DNA of 64,000 bases from Mucilaginibacter defluvii (GCF_039543225.1 NZ_BAABJI010000001.1:399193-463192), one strand, 5' to 3'; shown: positions 18,640 to 28,087, counted from the first letter of the stretch. The notes: a model not told the origin generated them from the sequence alone. Translations and numbers: made by a program.

Positions 18640-18920
18640 CTTTAGTCTGCTCTTGGCCGCAGAGGCCAGTTACTTTACCTTAGATGCAAAGTAACCAAAC
18701 ATCAAGCCGGAAAAAACCTTCATCCGCACAGGCCATACTCCCGGCCCGGTTTTCCGGCAGGCTTACGCTTCTCTTTATTTAATTTGCAAGAAGCATAAAC
18801 CACTCATAATATATAATTCCGGCCTCTTAATTTTCGGATAGCAGGTGGCTGCACTAACTTTCATAGAAAATTAAACAGCCGGCGATTTTTGTTTCTTTTG
18901 ATCGCTCAAAAGAAATTCAG
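18640..18920. repeat. Composite intergenic repeat with three inverted-repeat pairs
   Basis: The stretch between the prolyl oligopeptidase and ispG genes contains three perfect inverted repeats in order: GTTACTTT/AAAGTAAC (18669-18695), GCCGGAAAA/TTTTCCGGC (18706-18758) and TTTCTTTTGA/TCAAAAGAAA (18892-18915). I see no credible gene. The first and third pairs resemble an interspersed element common in related genomes (recollection). It might be a non-autonomous mobile element or a transcript-stabilising structure. Confidence 0.55.
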
Positions 18921-18976
18921 GATAGATGATGAATATGCTGTGATTATTTTGCCATACCTAAAGCGTTACATTTTCG

Positions 18977-18984
18977 TACTTTTG
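18977..18984 (+). promoter_or_regulatory. -7 box of ispG
   Basis: TACTTTTG, an exact TAnnTTTG match, 22 bases before the ATG at 19006. It supports the short ispG start over the in-frame 18889 start. Confidence 0.6.
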
Positions 18985-19005
18985 CTTAAATATATCTTTG
19001 ATAGC

Positions 19006-21075
19006 ATGAATGCTGATGCCGTTAAGCAGCTGAAGGGCCGCTACTGTAATTCGTTAACAGAATACTCCCGCTTTGTTACCCGTGAAGTTAAGATTGGTGA
19101 TGTACCGTTGGGCGGCAATAACCCCATCCGTATACAGAGCATGACCACTACCGACACCATGGACACCATCGGCACGGTAGAACAATCCATTCGCATGATA
19201 GAGGCCGGTTGCGAATACATACGCATTACCGCGCCCAGCATTAAGGAAGCCCAAAACCTGGCCGAAATAAAAAAACAACTACGCATGCGTGGCTATAATG
19301 CCCCACTGGTTGCCGATATACACTTTACACCCAACGCCGCCGAAGTGGCCGCTCGCATTGTTGAAAAAGTGCGCGTTAACCCGGGTAATTATGCCGATAA
19401 AAAACGCTTTGACCAGATAGACTATACCGATGCCGAATACCAGGGCGAATTGGAGCGGATCTATCAAAAATTCGCCCCGCTGGTAAACATTTGCAAGGAA
19501 TATGGCACAGCCATGCGCATCGGCACAAACCACGGTTCACTGTCCGATCGTATTATGAGCCGCTATGGCGATACCCCCCAGGGCATGGTGGAGTCGGCTA
19601 TGGAGTTTATCCGCATTTGCGAATTGCTGAATTACCGTAATTTGGTGGTTTCCATGAAATCGAGCAACCCGCAGGTAATGGTGCAGGCCTACCGTTTGCT
19701 GGTTGAAACCATGGTAGCCGAGGGCATGAACTATCCGCTACACCTGGGCGTTACCGAAGCGGGCGACGGCGAGGACGGTCGCATTAAATCTGCCGTAGGT
19801 ATTGGTACTTTATTAGAGGACGGCCTCGGCGATACCGTACGTGTATCTCTCACCGAAGAACCCGAAGCTGAAGCCCCGGTAGCCATCGCGCTGGTGGAGC
19901 GGTATAGTAAGCGGAAATCCGGAAGTCAGGAAGTCCAAAGGACCGAAAGCAAAAATACAACTCCCTCTCCTGTGGAGAGGGTTGGGGAGAGGTATTCTCC
20001 TTACGAATATAAACGCCGCGAAACCACCGAGGCAAATGCCTTTATTGGCGGGCACATGGTGCCGAGGGTGGTGGTTGATCTGTCGCAGGCTAATTTGAAA
20101 GACCCATCGATATTGAATGATGCAGGTTACCTGTACTCTCCCATACTGGATAAATATAATATGGCCGAGCAGTCGGTTGATTTTGTTTACCTGGGCGATA
20201 GTTTGCCGTCATTCACCTTTCCTGGCAACCTTAAACAGCTATATAATTATAGAACATGGGTAGGCTTAGCCAATAAATTTTTGTGCCATCCGGTGTTTAC
20301 GCTGGATGAATACCTGGACTCCTCTGCCGACCGTTCATCGCCATTGAACTTGGTGCGGGTTACGGCCAATGACTTAATGAGAGAGGATTTCGCTAACCTT
20401 CCGAACCACGGTTCATTAGTGTTTGTGCTGGAAACTGACAAGGCGCACGGCATGGCCGATCAGCGTACATTCTTCTTCAAATTAATGGAACTGGGGTTGA
20501 ATACGCCGGTCATTGTAAAAAGGAGTTATGACTTTATAGTCGATAGTACATCGACCATAGACCATGGAAAATCAACTATGGACTATGGCCGATCGACCAT
20601 GGACCAAAGAGTTACTTTACTCCAACTTTATGCTGCTACCGATATGGGGGCTTTGCTGGTTGATGGTTTCGGGGATGGCATCTGGATTGACGCGCCTGGG
20701 CTGCCTACGCAGGCAATTACCTCAACCTCGTTCGGTATATTGCAGGCTACACGTTCGCGCATCTCAAAAACAGAATATATTTCGTGCCCAAGCTGCGGGC
20801 GTACCTTGTTTGATTTGATGATTACCACGCAGATGATCCGCAGCCGTACCAGCCATCTTAAAGGATTGAAGATTGGTATAATGGGTTGCATCGTAAATGG
20901 TCCCGGCGAAATGGCTGATGCCGACTACGGCTACGTAGGCTCCGGTACCGACCGTATCACCCTTTACCGCGGTAAGGAAGTGGTGAAAAAGAACGTAACA
21001 TCCGAAAACGCGCTGGACGAACTAATCAACATCATTCGTGAAGATGGTAACTGGATTGAGCCGGTAGAGAACTAA
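19006..21075 (+). CDS. ispG: 4-hydroxy-3-methylbut-2-enyl-diphosphate synthase (GcpE)
   Basis: About 689 residues from the ATG at 19006. This is the long IspG form with a central inserted domain found in Bacteroidota and plants. The TIM-barrel part begins REVKIGDVPLGGNNPIRIQS. The C-terminal Fe-S domain carries ISCPSCGRTLFDL and GIMGCIVNGPGEMADADYGY, with the three Cys that hold the 4Fe-4S cluster. It converts MEcPP to HMBPP in the MEP isoprenoid pathway. Two in-frame repeat-derived insertions interrupt the central region (about residues 303-330 and 514-533). The protein stays open throughout, so it is probably functional. The following phosphatase gene starts 9 bases after the stop. Confidence 0.96.
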   Translation: MNADAVKQLKGRYCNSLTEYSRFVTREVKIGDVPLGGNNPIRIQSMTTTDTMDTIGTVEQSIRMIEAGCEYIRITAPSIKEAQNLAEIKKQLRMRGYNAPLVADIHFTPNAAEVAARIVEKVRVNPGNYADKKRFDQIDYTDAEYQGELERIYQKFAPLVNICKEYGTAMRIGTNHGSLSDRIMSRYGDTPQGMVESAMEFIRICELLNYRNLVVSMKSSNPQVMVQAYRLLVETMVAEGMNYPLHLGVTEAGDGEDGRIKSAVGIGTLLEDGLGDTVRVSLTEEPEAEAPVAIALVERYSKRKSGSQEVQRTESKNTTPSPVERVGERYSPYEYKRRETTEANAFIGGHMVPRVVVDLSQANLKDPSILNDAGYLYSPILDKYNMAEQSVDFVYLGDSLPSFTFPGNLKQLYNYRTWVGLANKFLCHPVFTLDEYLDSSADRSSPLNLVRVTANDLMREDFANLPNHGSLVFVLETDKAHGMADQRTFFFKLMELGLNTPVIVKRSYDFIVDSTSTIDHGKSTMDYGRSTMDQRVTLLQLYAATDMGALLVDGFGDGIWIDAPGLPTQAITSTSFGILQATRSRISKTEYISCPSCGRTLFDLMITTQMIRSRTSHLKGLKIGIMGCIVNGPGEMADADYGYVGSGTDRITLYRGKEVVKKNVTSENALDELINIIREDGNWIEPVEN
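19912..19992 (+). repeat. Repeat-derived in-frame insertion 1 in ispG
   Basis: GGAAGTC-type tandem units are followed by a palindrome CCCTCTCC/GGAGAGGG and TTGGGGAGAGG. It encodes the low-complexity segment around KSGSQEVQRTESKNTTPSP, which does not look like the surrounding enzyme sequence. Confidence 0.65.
20548..20604 (+). repeat. Repeat-derived in-frame insertion 2 in ispG
   Basis: Short near-tandem and inverted units of the type CGACCATAGACCATGG and CTATGGACTATGG. They encode three imperfect repeats of S-T-(I/M)-D-(H/Y/Q)-G-(K/R). It is foreign to the IspG family pattern. Confidence 0.65.
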
Positions 21076-21084
21076 CACTATGCT

Positions 21085-21891
21085 ATGAATAAGTTGAAGT
21101 TATTGCTGCCGGTTGCTTTTTTGATGTTAATAACCTCTTGCACAGTTAAACATCAAACTGTACAAACCCGCTCCGTAGCCAACAATGGCAAGGCCTGGGC
21201 ATCGGTCTGGCAGCAAAGGGCGGCGGAGTACAAGGCATTATGTTTCCAGGCATATAATGCAGCGCGCGTACAGGTTGATCTGGCTATAAAAACACCAACG
21301 GATAAACCACTGGCTATTGTTACGGATATTGATGAAACTGTGTTGGATAATAGTCCTTACGATGCGCAGCGTGCGCTCAATAACTTAGAGTTCGATACCA
21401 AAACCTGGAAAGCGTGGACAGCCAAAGCCATTGCTGATACAGTTGCAGGTGCCCCGGCGTTTTTAAAATACGCGGCATCAAAAGGCATCACCGTATTTTA
21501 CATTACCAACCGCGATGAGGACGAACGAGGCGGTACGTTAAAAAATCTCAAGCGCTACGGTTTGCCTGATGCGGACAATGCGCACCTGTTGCTTAAACAA
21601 ACCTCATCAAGTAAGGAGAGCCGACGCCAGCAGGTACAAAAAACACACAACATCATTTTGCTTTGCGGCGATAACCTGCCCGATTTTGATGCCTTGTATG
21701 ACAACAAGCCCAACGAGCAAAACCGTGATCAGGCTACCCGTAAACTGGCTAACCAATTCGGAACAAAATATATTGTATTGCCCAACCCGTCGTATGGTGA
21801 TTGGGAGGGTGCTTTGTACAAATGGAATTATAAGCTGACACCGGCACAAAAGGATTCGGTAATCCAGGCAGCAACCAAAACAGATCAGTAG
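21085..21891 (+). CDS. Lipoprotein acid phosphatase, class B/e(P4)-like HAD
   Basis: 268 residues with a lipoprotein signal ending LITSC (Cys19). The HAD nucleophile motif AIVTDIDETVLDNSPY lies near residue 78. FYITNRDEDERGGTLKNLKRYG and ILLCGDNLPDFDAL give the later motifs. This matches the 5'-nucleotidase, lipoprotein e(P4) family, which dephosphorylates nucleotide monophosphates in the envelope so that nucleosides can be taken up. It starts 9 bases after ispG and may be co-transcribed, with no obvious functional link. Confidence 0.9.
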   Translation: MNKLKLLLPVAFLMLITSCTVKHQTVQTRSVANNGKAWASVWQQRAAEYKALCFQAYNAARVQVDLAIKTPTDKPLAIVTDIDETVLDNSPYDAQRALNNLEFDTKTWKAWTAKAIADTVAGAPAFLKYAASKGITVFYITNRDEDERGGTLKNLKRYGLPDADNAHLLLKQTSSSKESRRQQVQKTHNIILLCGDNLPDFDALYDNKPNEQNRDQATRKLANQFGTKYIVLPNPSYGDWEGALYKWNYKLTPAQKDSVIQAATKTDQ

Positions 21892-21962
21892 TTGCAGGTT
21901 GTTATAATTTTAGCATTTTTGGCGTATCATAAACAAAAGACATCAGCTAAAGTTATCCATCT

Positions 21963-22829
21963 ATGACAACCATTGAGAACGAACACTTACGCGTATCTAT
22001 CCGTAGCAAAGGCGCCGAACTTACATCGGTATACAATAAGGCAAATGGTATTGAGCAGCTTTGGCAGGCCGATGAGTCGGTATGGCCCTGGCATGCACCC
22101 AATTTGTTCCCGATAGTAGGGATGGTGCTCAATAACGAGCTTTTAGTTGATGGCGAAAAGTATACACTGCCTCGACATGGCTTTGCCCGCAACAGTGAGT
22201 TTGTATTGATTGACCAGAGCGAGGTACACGCCACTTACTCGTTACCTAACAGCGCCGAAACGCTGAAGGTATATCCTTATAAATTCGATTTCCAGATAAT
22301 TTATACTCTTATTGAGAATGCCCTGCGGGTTACTTATAAAGTGATCAACCTGGATGACCGTACTATTTATTTTTCGGTAGGCGGGCACCCGGCTTTTAAT
22401 GTACCTTTTACAGCAGGCGAAAATTATGATGATTATTACCTGGAGTTTGAAACGGAAGAGGAACTGAATAGATACGTGCTTTCTGATGGCGGATTCCTGA
22501 CCGGCCAAACCGAACCTGTGGCGCTCGATGGGAAGAAACTCCGTTTAACCAAAGAGCTTTTTAACCGCGACGCACTGGTGTTTAAGAACATCAAATCGAA
22601 AATGCTGGTTATTAAAAGCGAAAAGCACGATAAAACATTAACCGTTGAATATCCGCATTTTGACCATTTAGGGATATGGGCAAAACCCGGTGCCGATTTT
22701 GTTTGCATTGAGCCCTGGCTTGGGTATACCGATACCGAAGGCCACCCGAACGACATCAGCCAAAAGGAAGCCATACATTCCCTAAAACATGGCCATACCT
22801 TTGAAGCAGCATGGTACGTAAGCGTATAA
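21963..22829 (+). CDS. Aldose 1-epimerase family protein
   Basis: 288 residues with the beta-sandwich galactose-mutarotase fold: KGAELTSVYNKANGIEQLW at the start, FARNSEFVL, the catalytic-His region VGGHPAFNVPF near residue 142 and the catalytic-Glu region FVCIEPWLGYTD near residue 245. It fits the LacX/YihR-like subgroup of cytosolic sugar epimerases. The exact sugar is unknown. It is preceded by a 71-base gap and followed by a separate small gene. Confidence 0.9.
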   Translation: MTTIENEHLRVSIRSKGAELTSVYNKANGIEQLWQADESVWPWHAPNLFPIVGMVLNNELLVDGEKYTLPRHGFARNSEFVLIDQSEVHATYSLPNSAETLKVYPYKFDFQIIYTLIENALRVTYKVINLDDRTIYFSVGGHPAFNVPFTAGENYDDYYLEFETEEELNRYVLSDGGFLTGQTEPVALDGKKLRLTKELFNRDALVFKNIKSKMLVIKSEKHDKTLTVEYPHFDHLGIWAKPGADFVCIEPWLGYTDTEGHPNDISQKEAIHSLKHGHTFEAAWYVSV

Positions 22830-22919
22830 GGTTTTGAATGTTAAATAATTGCAAATTCTCAAAACATTTCAAAGCGTTTAAATATTATTCAGTTTAAAAC
22901 TCACAATAATTTAACTGCT

Positions 22920-23264
22920 ATGAAAAGGAAAATTTATCTATTAGCTACTACTTTGCTGCTAACTTTTGCAGCTTTTACCAGCAATGCCGCTACTTATAAC
23001 GACGACAAGAAGGACGGCGTTAATAAAGAGGCCATCGCTAACATGACCGAGGAGCAAAAGCAAGCCCGTGTAGAAGAAATAAAATTACGCGTTGCCGAGA
23101 TTAAAGAGATGGATAAATCAGAATTGACTAAAGCTGAGCGCAAAGAACTGAAAAACGAGCTTAAAGGTTTAAATAAAGAAGCTCAGGCGCTTGGTGGAGG
23201 TGGTGTTTACCTTTCAGTAGGTGCTATCATCATCATCATCCTGGTACTGATCCTGATCCTGTAA
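22920..23264 (+). CDS. Small exported protein with charged helix and C-terminal membrane segment
   Basis: 114 residues. A signal peptide (cleavage near SNAATY) precedes a highly charged helical region (about 35-90, Glu/Lys-rich, EEQKQARVEEIKLRVAEI) and a Gly stretch. A very hydrophobic Ile/Leu tail (about 97-114) ends the protein. The architecture suggests an inner-membrane-anchored periplasmic coiled coil. I do not recognise a characterised family. It has its own terminator. Confidence 0.75.
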   Translation: MKRKIYLLATTLLLTFAAFTSNAATYNDDKKDGVNKEAIANMTEEQKQARVEEIKLRVAEIKEMDKSELTKAERKELKNELKGLNKEAQALGGGGVYLSVGAIIIIILVLILIL

Positions 23265-23289
23265 TCCGGGCAGAAAAATACTTTAATGG

Positions 23290-23321
23290 AAAAAGCGGCG
23301 CGATTTATTGCGCTGCTTTTT
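23290..23321. terminator. Bidirectional terminator between convergent genes
   Basis: Arms AAAAAGCGGCGC / GCGCTGCTTTTT (one mismatch) with an 8-base loop. It serves the small exported protein gene and the convergent TPR gene. Confidence 0.8.
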
Positions 23322-24083
23322 TTATGCGAATTTGCCGGATTGTAATTTCCTTAATTCCGCATTGGCATAGTTAAACCATTTGCGGTTGCTTTTGCGCTCT
23401 ACTGGGGTAAGGTGCGGTTGCTCCTCCAGCATATCGGCCAAAATATCAGCCGCATCCTGGTGCCGGTTATTGCGTATCAAAAATAACGCATATTCATAAC
23501 GTTGCTCAAAGTAGGAGTAACGGCCCTTCATCAATTTAAATTCAGCTTCGGCCTGTTCAGTTTTACCCGTTTTTTCAAGGGCAATGGCGTATAGTATATG
23601 CGAGCGCGAGCGGATGAACTGCGGCAGCTTATATATTTTTTGAGCCGTAGCTATAGTATCATCATAACGTTCGCTTTGGTTATACGCGATTATCAGTTGC
23701 TGTAAAACGTGTTCGTTTTCGGCGAAAGCGCCGGTGAGGCTGGCTTCATAAAGCTCAATGGCCTGCTGGGTGTATCCGCCTTCCAGGTAAGCGTCGGCCA
23801 GTTTAATACGGTTGGCAAAAGTATCGCTAAAGCGCAACTGCTCCTCCAGGCGTTTGTATTTAACACCGGGATTGATGATGGCCTTAACATCAATATTGGG
23901 CTGGCGCATCCTACGGCCCGACAGTACTTCTGAATACAGGTACGCAATGCAGCCGATAACCGGCAGTATAATAATTACCCACAGCCATTTTTGCTGATGC
24001 CCGTTGCGTATGCAATGGATGGCGCATATGCCCTGTAAAACTAATGGTATATAATAGAGATAGCTATTATCAAGAGCAAACAT
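23322..24083 (-). CDS. TPR protein with N-terminal membrane helices
   Basis: 253 residues. Two N-terminal hydrophobic segments (about 8-25 and 32-52, WVIIILPVIGCIAYLY) resemble the phospholipase-D/cardiolipin-synthase N-terminal membrane hairpin. The rest is made of tetratricopeptide-like helices (DAYLEGGYTQQAIELYEASL, AIALEKTGKTEQAEAEFKLM). It is probably a membrane-tethered scaffold. It lies upstream of no obvious partner; topoisomerase subunit A is 65 bases away on the same strand. Function unknown. Confidence 0.8.
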   Translation of the reverse strand: MFALDNSYLYYIPLVLQGICAIHCIRNGHQQKWLWVIIILPVIGCIAYLYSEVLSGRRMRQPNIDVKAIINPGVKYKRLEEQLRFSDTFANRIKLADAYLEGGYTQQAIELYEASLTGAFAENEHVLQQLIIAYNQSERYDDTIATAQKIYKLPQFIRSRSHILYAIALEKTGKTEQAEAEFKLMKGRYSYFEQRYEYALFLIRNNRHQDAADILADMLEEQPHLTPVERKSNRKWFNYANAELRKLQSGKFA

Positions 24084-24148
24084 AAAAAAGGAATCAGTTA
24101 ATATGATAAAGCACTAAGTACCATCAAATATAACTAATTCCTTTTGGT

Positions 24149-26881
24149 TTAAAACAGGCCTAACTGCCCTTTATCGTCCATATCTATATCGTCCGGGTTG
24201 GTAATTTCCAGATCGATCTTTTTAGCAGGTTTTTCTTCAGATATATTATTAACGGGCGCGTCCGCAGCGGGAGGGGCGTCAACCGTGGTTTTATCTTCAG
24301 GCGTCTGGATAATCTCGGTAGCTTCAACACTGTCCGGTGCCGGATCGGGTACATCGGCGGCATCGTCATGCTCGGCAATCAATTCAACGCTTTGCACCAC
24401 GTGTGCAGACAAACGGTTGCCCATCGCTTTCATGCCTTTTACATCTATCAGGTCGGCCAGGTTAAGCTCAACTACCTCTGGTATTTGGGTTTTGCCTTTC
24501 AGCTGCTCTACCTTAACCACTGCCTGTGCAGCGCCGGAGATGATGATGAGTTTAGATCCGTTTTCATCGCTGATGATACTGGTTTGCCTTCCTATAGCGG
24601 TATTTTCAAACACAAAGCGTTTAACCATATAGTTTTTAGCCTTGCCCTCAAAATGCACTACAGTATAAACCTTTTCCGGATCGTATTTTTCAATAACGAT
24701 CATCTTATCATCAAAATGGTTATTCAGGTCAAAGCTGGTTAACTCGTACACGCCATTGCTCATTACAGTCAATACACGGTCGTCGCCATCAAACTCACCA
24801 AGGTACTTACCGCGCCCATCAGCGTTCAGGCGTTTAAGCACCTCATCATACCAAATTTTACGGCCGGCAAGCGTACTCACCCCTTTACTTTTCAGTGTGA
24901 TTTTTTTAACCGGATATTTGGTTACGATATTACCCATCGAACCGCGGCCCTTGATGCCGATCTCCGCAAAATCCAGATCAAACTGTAATTTTTTAAGCTT
25001 GGAATGCGGTTTCAGTTGTATGTTGATCACCTCGGCCTCGCCGTTCGGGTTAGCACTGAAGTATAATGATTTGGAGCCTTTGGTGCCCTTGGTCAAATCG
25101 TACTCCTTATCGCGCGTAATGCCGGTTACCGCAAAGCGTTTTACATAGCTTACTCCGCTTTCGCCATCTTTATATACCATATTGTAGATGGTGCGCTCGT
25201 CGTTCTTTTTAAATACCGCTACGTGGATGATATCCTTACCCACAAATACTTTATCCTGGATGCGTACTACGCTGAAACGGCCGTCGCCACGGAAAACAAT
25301 AATATCGTCAATATCCGAGCATTCGCCAACCAGTTCTACATTATCGTCGCGCTTTAAGCCGGAGCCCACAAAACCGTCTACCCGGTTTACATAAAGCTTC
25401 ACATTGGCCAGGGCCACCTGTGCGGCCTCTACTTTATCAAAAGTGCGTAATTCGGTTTTGCGCCCGCGATCTTTACCGTATTTATCCTTCAGCTTTTCAA
25501 ACCAGGCTATCGCATAATCATTAAGGTGTTTAAGGTGATGTTTTACTTCCTTAATCTCATCCTGCAGATTCTTGATCTGCTCATCCGTCTTTTTAACATC
25601 AAAACGGGTGATGCTGCTCATTGGCTTATCAATCAAGCGCTTGTAGTCCTCGGGCAGTATTTCGCGGTAAAACTGCGGAAAGAAAGGTTCGAACAAGCGG
25701 TTAAGCACGCCAACCACTTCCTCAAAATTGGTTGAGCTTTCGTAGTCGGGATGCTTGTACATCCCTTCCTGGATAAATATTTTAAGCAGCGAGCTGAAGA
25801 ATATCTTTTCCATCAGCTCCTTCAGCCGTATTTCTAGCTCCTGCTTCAGCAGGTCTTTGGTGGTTTCGGTACATTCCACCAGCATATCGTTCACACTAAC
25901 AAAGCGTGGCTTATCATCCTGAATTACACAGGTATTAGGCGATATGGATACTTCGCAATCGGTAAAGGCGTAAAGGGCATCAATTGTAACATCAGGCGAA
26001 ATGCCCGGCGCGAGGTGAATGATGATCTCCACATCCTTAGCCGTGTTGTCCTCTATCTTTTTGATCTTGATCTTGCCCTTGTCGTTGGCCGCAATCACGC
26101 TGTCTATCAAACTGCCGGTTGTGGTGCTGAAGGGTATCTCGGTAATGGCTAAGGTTTTTTTATCACGCTCAACTATGCGCGCGCGTACCCTTACGCGGCC
26201 GCCACGCTGGCCTTCGTTGTAGTTTGAGCAATCGGCCATACCGCCGGTGCTAAAATCGGGCATCAGGTTGGGGCGGTTCCCACGCAGTACTTCCACCGAA
26301 GCATCGAGCAGCTCAACAAAGTTATGCGGTAAAACTTTGGTGGCTAGGCCCACGGCAATACCCTCGGCGCCCTGCGCGAGCAGCAACGGAAACTTAACCG
26401 GAAGGGTTAGCGGTTCCTTGTTACGGCCATCATAACTTGCTTGCCAGTTGGTGGTATCGGGGTTAAAAACTACCTCGTTAGCAAATTTTGAAAGCCGCGC
26501 CTCAATATAACGCGGGGCCGCTGCCGAGTCGCCGGTTACCGGGTCGCCCCAGTTACCCTGAGTATCTATCAGCAGGCTTTTCTGCCCTATCTGTACCATG
26601 GCATCGCCAATGGATGCATCACCATGCGGGTGATACTTCATGGTATGGCCAATAACGTTGGCTGCCTTGTTAAAGCGGCCGTCGTCCATCTCCTTTAACG
26701 AGTGCAGTATGCGGCGTTGTACCGGTTTTAAGCCATCATTGATGTGTGGCACGGCACGGTCAAGTATTACGTATGAGGCGTAATCCAGGAACCAGTTTTC
26801 GTACAGGCCATCAAGTGAGATAACATTGTTTAATTTTTCTTCGCCGTTAGCAGGTATATCGTTAGTCAGATCGTCACTCAT
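24149..26881 (-). CDS. DNA topoisomerase IV / gyrase subunit A
   Basis: 910 residues. The winged-helix/tower region contains HPHGDASIGDAMV (about 85-97) and the catalytic Tyr125 in APRYIEARL, the residue that forms the 5'-phosphotyrosyl link. A long coiled-coil section follows (about 420-470), then beta-propeller-like repeats to about 830 and an acidic, Pro/Ala-rich low-complexity tail. The divergent C-terminal domain suggests ParC (topoisomerase IV) rather than GyrA, but the sequence alone does not settle it. The B subunit is not adjacent. Confidence 0.92.
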   Translation of the reverse strand: MSDDLTNDIPANGEEKLNNVISLDGLYENWFLDYASYVILDRAVPHINDGLKPVQRRILHSLKEMDDGRFNKAANVIGHTMKYHPHGDASIGDAMVQIGQKSLLIDTQGNWGDPVTGDSAAAPRYIEARLSKFANEVVFNPDTTNWQASYDGRNKEPLTLPVKFPLLLAQGAEGIAVGLATKVLPHNFVELLDASVEVLRGNRPNLMPDFSTGGMADCSNYNEGQRGGRVRVRARIVERDKKTLAITEIPFSTTTGSLIDSVIAANDKGKIKIKKIEDNTAKDVEIIIHLAPGISPDVTIDALYAFTDCEVSISPNTCVIQDDKPRFVSVNDMLVECTETTKDLLKQELEIRLKELMEKIFFSSLLKIFIQEGMYKHPDYESSTNFEEVVGVLNRLFEPFFPQFYREILPEDYKRLIDKPMSSITRFDVKKTDEQIKNLQDEIKEVKHHLKHLNDYAIAWFEKLKDKYGKDRGRKTELRTFDKVEAAQVALANVKLYVNRVDGFVGSGLKRDDNVELVGECSDIDDIIVFRGDGRFSVVRIQDKVFVGKDIIHVAVFKKNDERTIYNMVYKDGESGVSYVKRFAVTGITRDKEYDLTKGTKGSKSLYFSANPNGEAEVINIQLKPHSKLKKLQFDLDFAEIGIKGRGSMGNIVTKYPVKKITLKSKGVSTLAGRKIWYDEVLKRLNADGRGKYLGEFDGDDRVLTVMSNGVYELTSFDLNNHFDDKMIVIEKYDPEKVYTVVHFEGKAKNYMVKRFVFENTAIGRQTSIISDENGSKLIIISGAAQAVVKVEQLKGKTQIPEVVELNLADLIDVKGMKAMGNRLSAHVVQSVELIAEHDDAADVPDPAPDSVEATEIIQTPEDKTTVDAPPAADAPVNNISEEKPAKKIDLEITNPDDIDMDDKGQLGLF

Positions 26882-27087
26882 TTATTAGCAATAAAAAATA
26901 TGGATGGGTAAAGATAAGGCATCCCGTGCTATTATCTAAGTCAACTTATGAACATGTTAACTTGATCAGTTTCAATTTAGCAATTTTCTAAAGAAAATTT
27001 ATCAGCAGCTGTAACCTCTTTAAATTTCGAGGTGTCTTATTAATAAAAACATTAACAAAATTAAATTAACCCCTTAACTACCGTATC

Positions 27088-27516
27088 ATGAAAAATTTAA
27101 GGATACTGTTCGCCATGCTGCTGATGCTGGCCGGCAGCTTGGCAAAGGCCAATAACGATGACGATTACAAACTGACAAAAACATACGCTACCAATATTTA
27201 TGTAGAGGCGGTAACGCTGGGTAAACTAGGAGGTTTCGAGAATATATTGGATAAGGATGCCAAGTTTTGCATACTGATGGGCAACAAGCGTGTGGCTACC
27301 TATGGCAAGGCTGAAATGCTGAAGTACATGGAAGCAAATTTAAAGGGAATTAAACAACTGTGCGATACCCATAGTACAGTTGTGGAGGAGAACGGACAAA
27401 TGTCTGTACTCAAGGTAGAAATGAAGTATGGTAACTTTATCCGTACCAACTACGTGACCTTTGCTGACACAGGCAAAGGCTGGAAAATTACTAATGTTTG
27501 CTCGGTATATAAGTAA
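27088..27516 (+). CDS. Secreted NTF2-like (lumazine-binding-type) protein, copy 1
   Basis: 142 residues. A signal peptide (cleavage near AKANND) precedes a compact alpha+beta domain of the SnoaL/NTF2-like putative lumazine-binding type: YVEAVTLGKLGGFENILDKD, VLKVEMKYGNFIRTNYV, GKGWKITNVCSVYK. It is clearly paralogous to the protein at 28788-29210. The two flank a minus-strand YdeI-like/GyrI-like pair. Ligand unknown. Terminator downstream. Confidence 0.78.
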   Translation: MKNLRILFAMLLMLAGSLAKANNDDDYKLTKTYATNIYVEAVTLGKLGGFENILDKDAKFCILMGNKRVATYGKAEMLKYMEANLKGIKQLCDTHSTVVEENGQMSVLKVEMKYGNFIRTNYVTFADTGKGWKITNVCSVYK

Positions 27517-27541
27517 GCGTTGGTGTATAACAATTGTGTTT

Positions 27542-27576
27542 AAAGGGTCCCGATTTGGCTTTCAGGGGCCCTTTTT
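27542..27576. terminator. Bidirectional terminator
   Basis: Arms AAAGGGTCCC / GGGGCCCTTT (one U-G pair) with a 13-base loop, then a T run. It lies between the NTF2-like gene and the convergent YdeI-like gene. Confidence 0.75.
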
Positions 27577-27580
27577 ATTT

Positions 27581-28087
27581 TTATTCCTTGCGGGATGCGC
27601 GCAGCATTTGGCCGTAATCCCACCGGTTTACGAGGGCGTTTACAGTTAACGCAATGCGCTTATCGCGCGTGGGCTGGGTTTTGGCACTGTCAATCCATTT
27701 AACAAAATAGCCGCGGTGCGATGGTGTGAGCCCGTAAAAGTAATTAGCTGCCTCAGGTTCATATTCCAGGCATTCGGTTAAATCATCGGGTATCTCAACC
27801 TTAAAATCCTTATCATCTTCTAACTGCACATGCAACATGGCACCCTCGCCCTTTCGGGTACCTTTTCGCATTTGTCCGTTTATGGGTAATATAAAATTAC
27901 CTTCGCCGGCCGGCAGCAGGGCTGCACCGGCAATGGCAAAGCCATCCAACAAACCCCGCACGCGGAATGACCGTTTATGGCCGGGCTTAATTTCGGCCGC
28001 AATGTGGGCGGGTATATCAATATAAGTCCAGCCGGTTTTATCGCCATTCTCGGCAAACTGTAATATAATGGTTTCAAATGTTATCAT
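27581..28087 (-). CDS. DUF1905/YdeI-like protein
   Basis: 168 residues. The N-terminal half fits DUF1905 (GWTYIDIPAHIAAEIKPG, then FRVRGLLDGFAIAGAALLP). The C-terminal half carries the YdeI/OmpD-associated pattern (ECLEYEPEAANYFYGLTPSHRGYFVKWI). In some bacteria YdeI-like proteins are tied to peptide resistance, but the mechanism is unclear. Its start overlaps the upstream GyrI-like gene by 14 bases, indicating translational coupling. Confidence 0.82.
   Translation of the reverse strand: MITFETIILQFAENGDKTGWTYIDIPAHIAAEIKPGHKRSFRVRGLLDGFAIAGAALLPAGEGNFILPINGQMRKGTRKGEGAMLHVQLEDDKDFKVEIPDDLTECLEYEPEAANYFYGLTPSHRGYFVKWIDSAKTQPTRDKRIALTVNALVNRWDYGQMLRASRKE

Noticed and set aside
18889..19005. 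N-terminal extension of ispG
   Set aside because: It starts within an inverted repeat, crosses the likely -7 box, and has no family match.
24198..24632. 144-codon plus-strand ORF opposite the topoisomerase gene
   Set aside because: It is a reverse-frame shadow of the low-complexity tail of topoisomerase subunit A, without start context or family signature.
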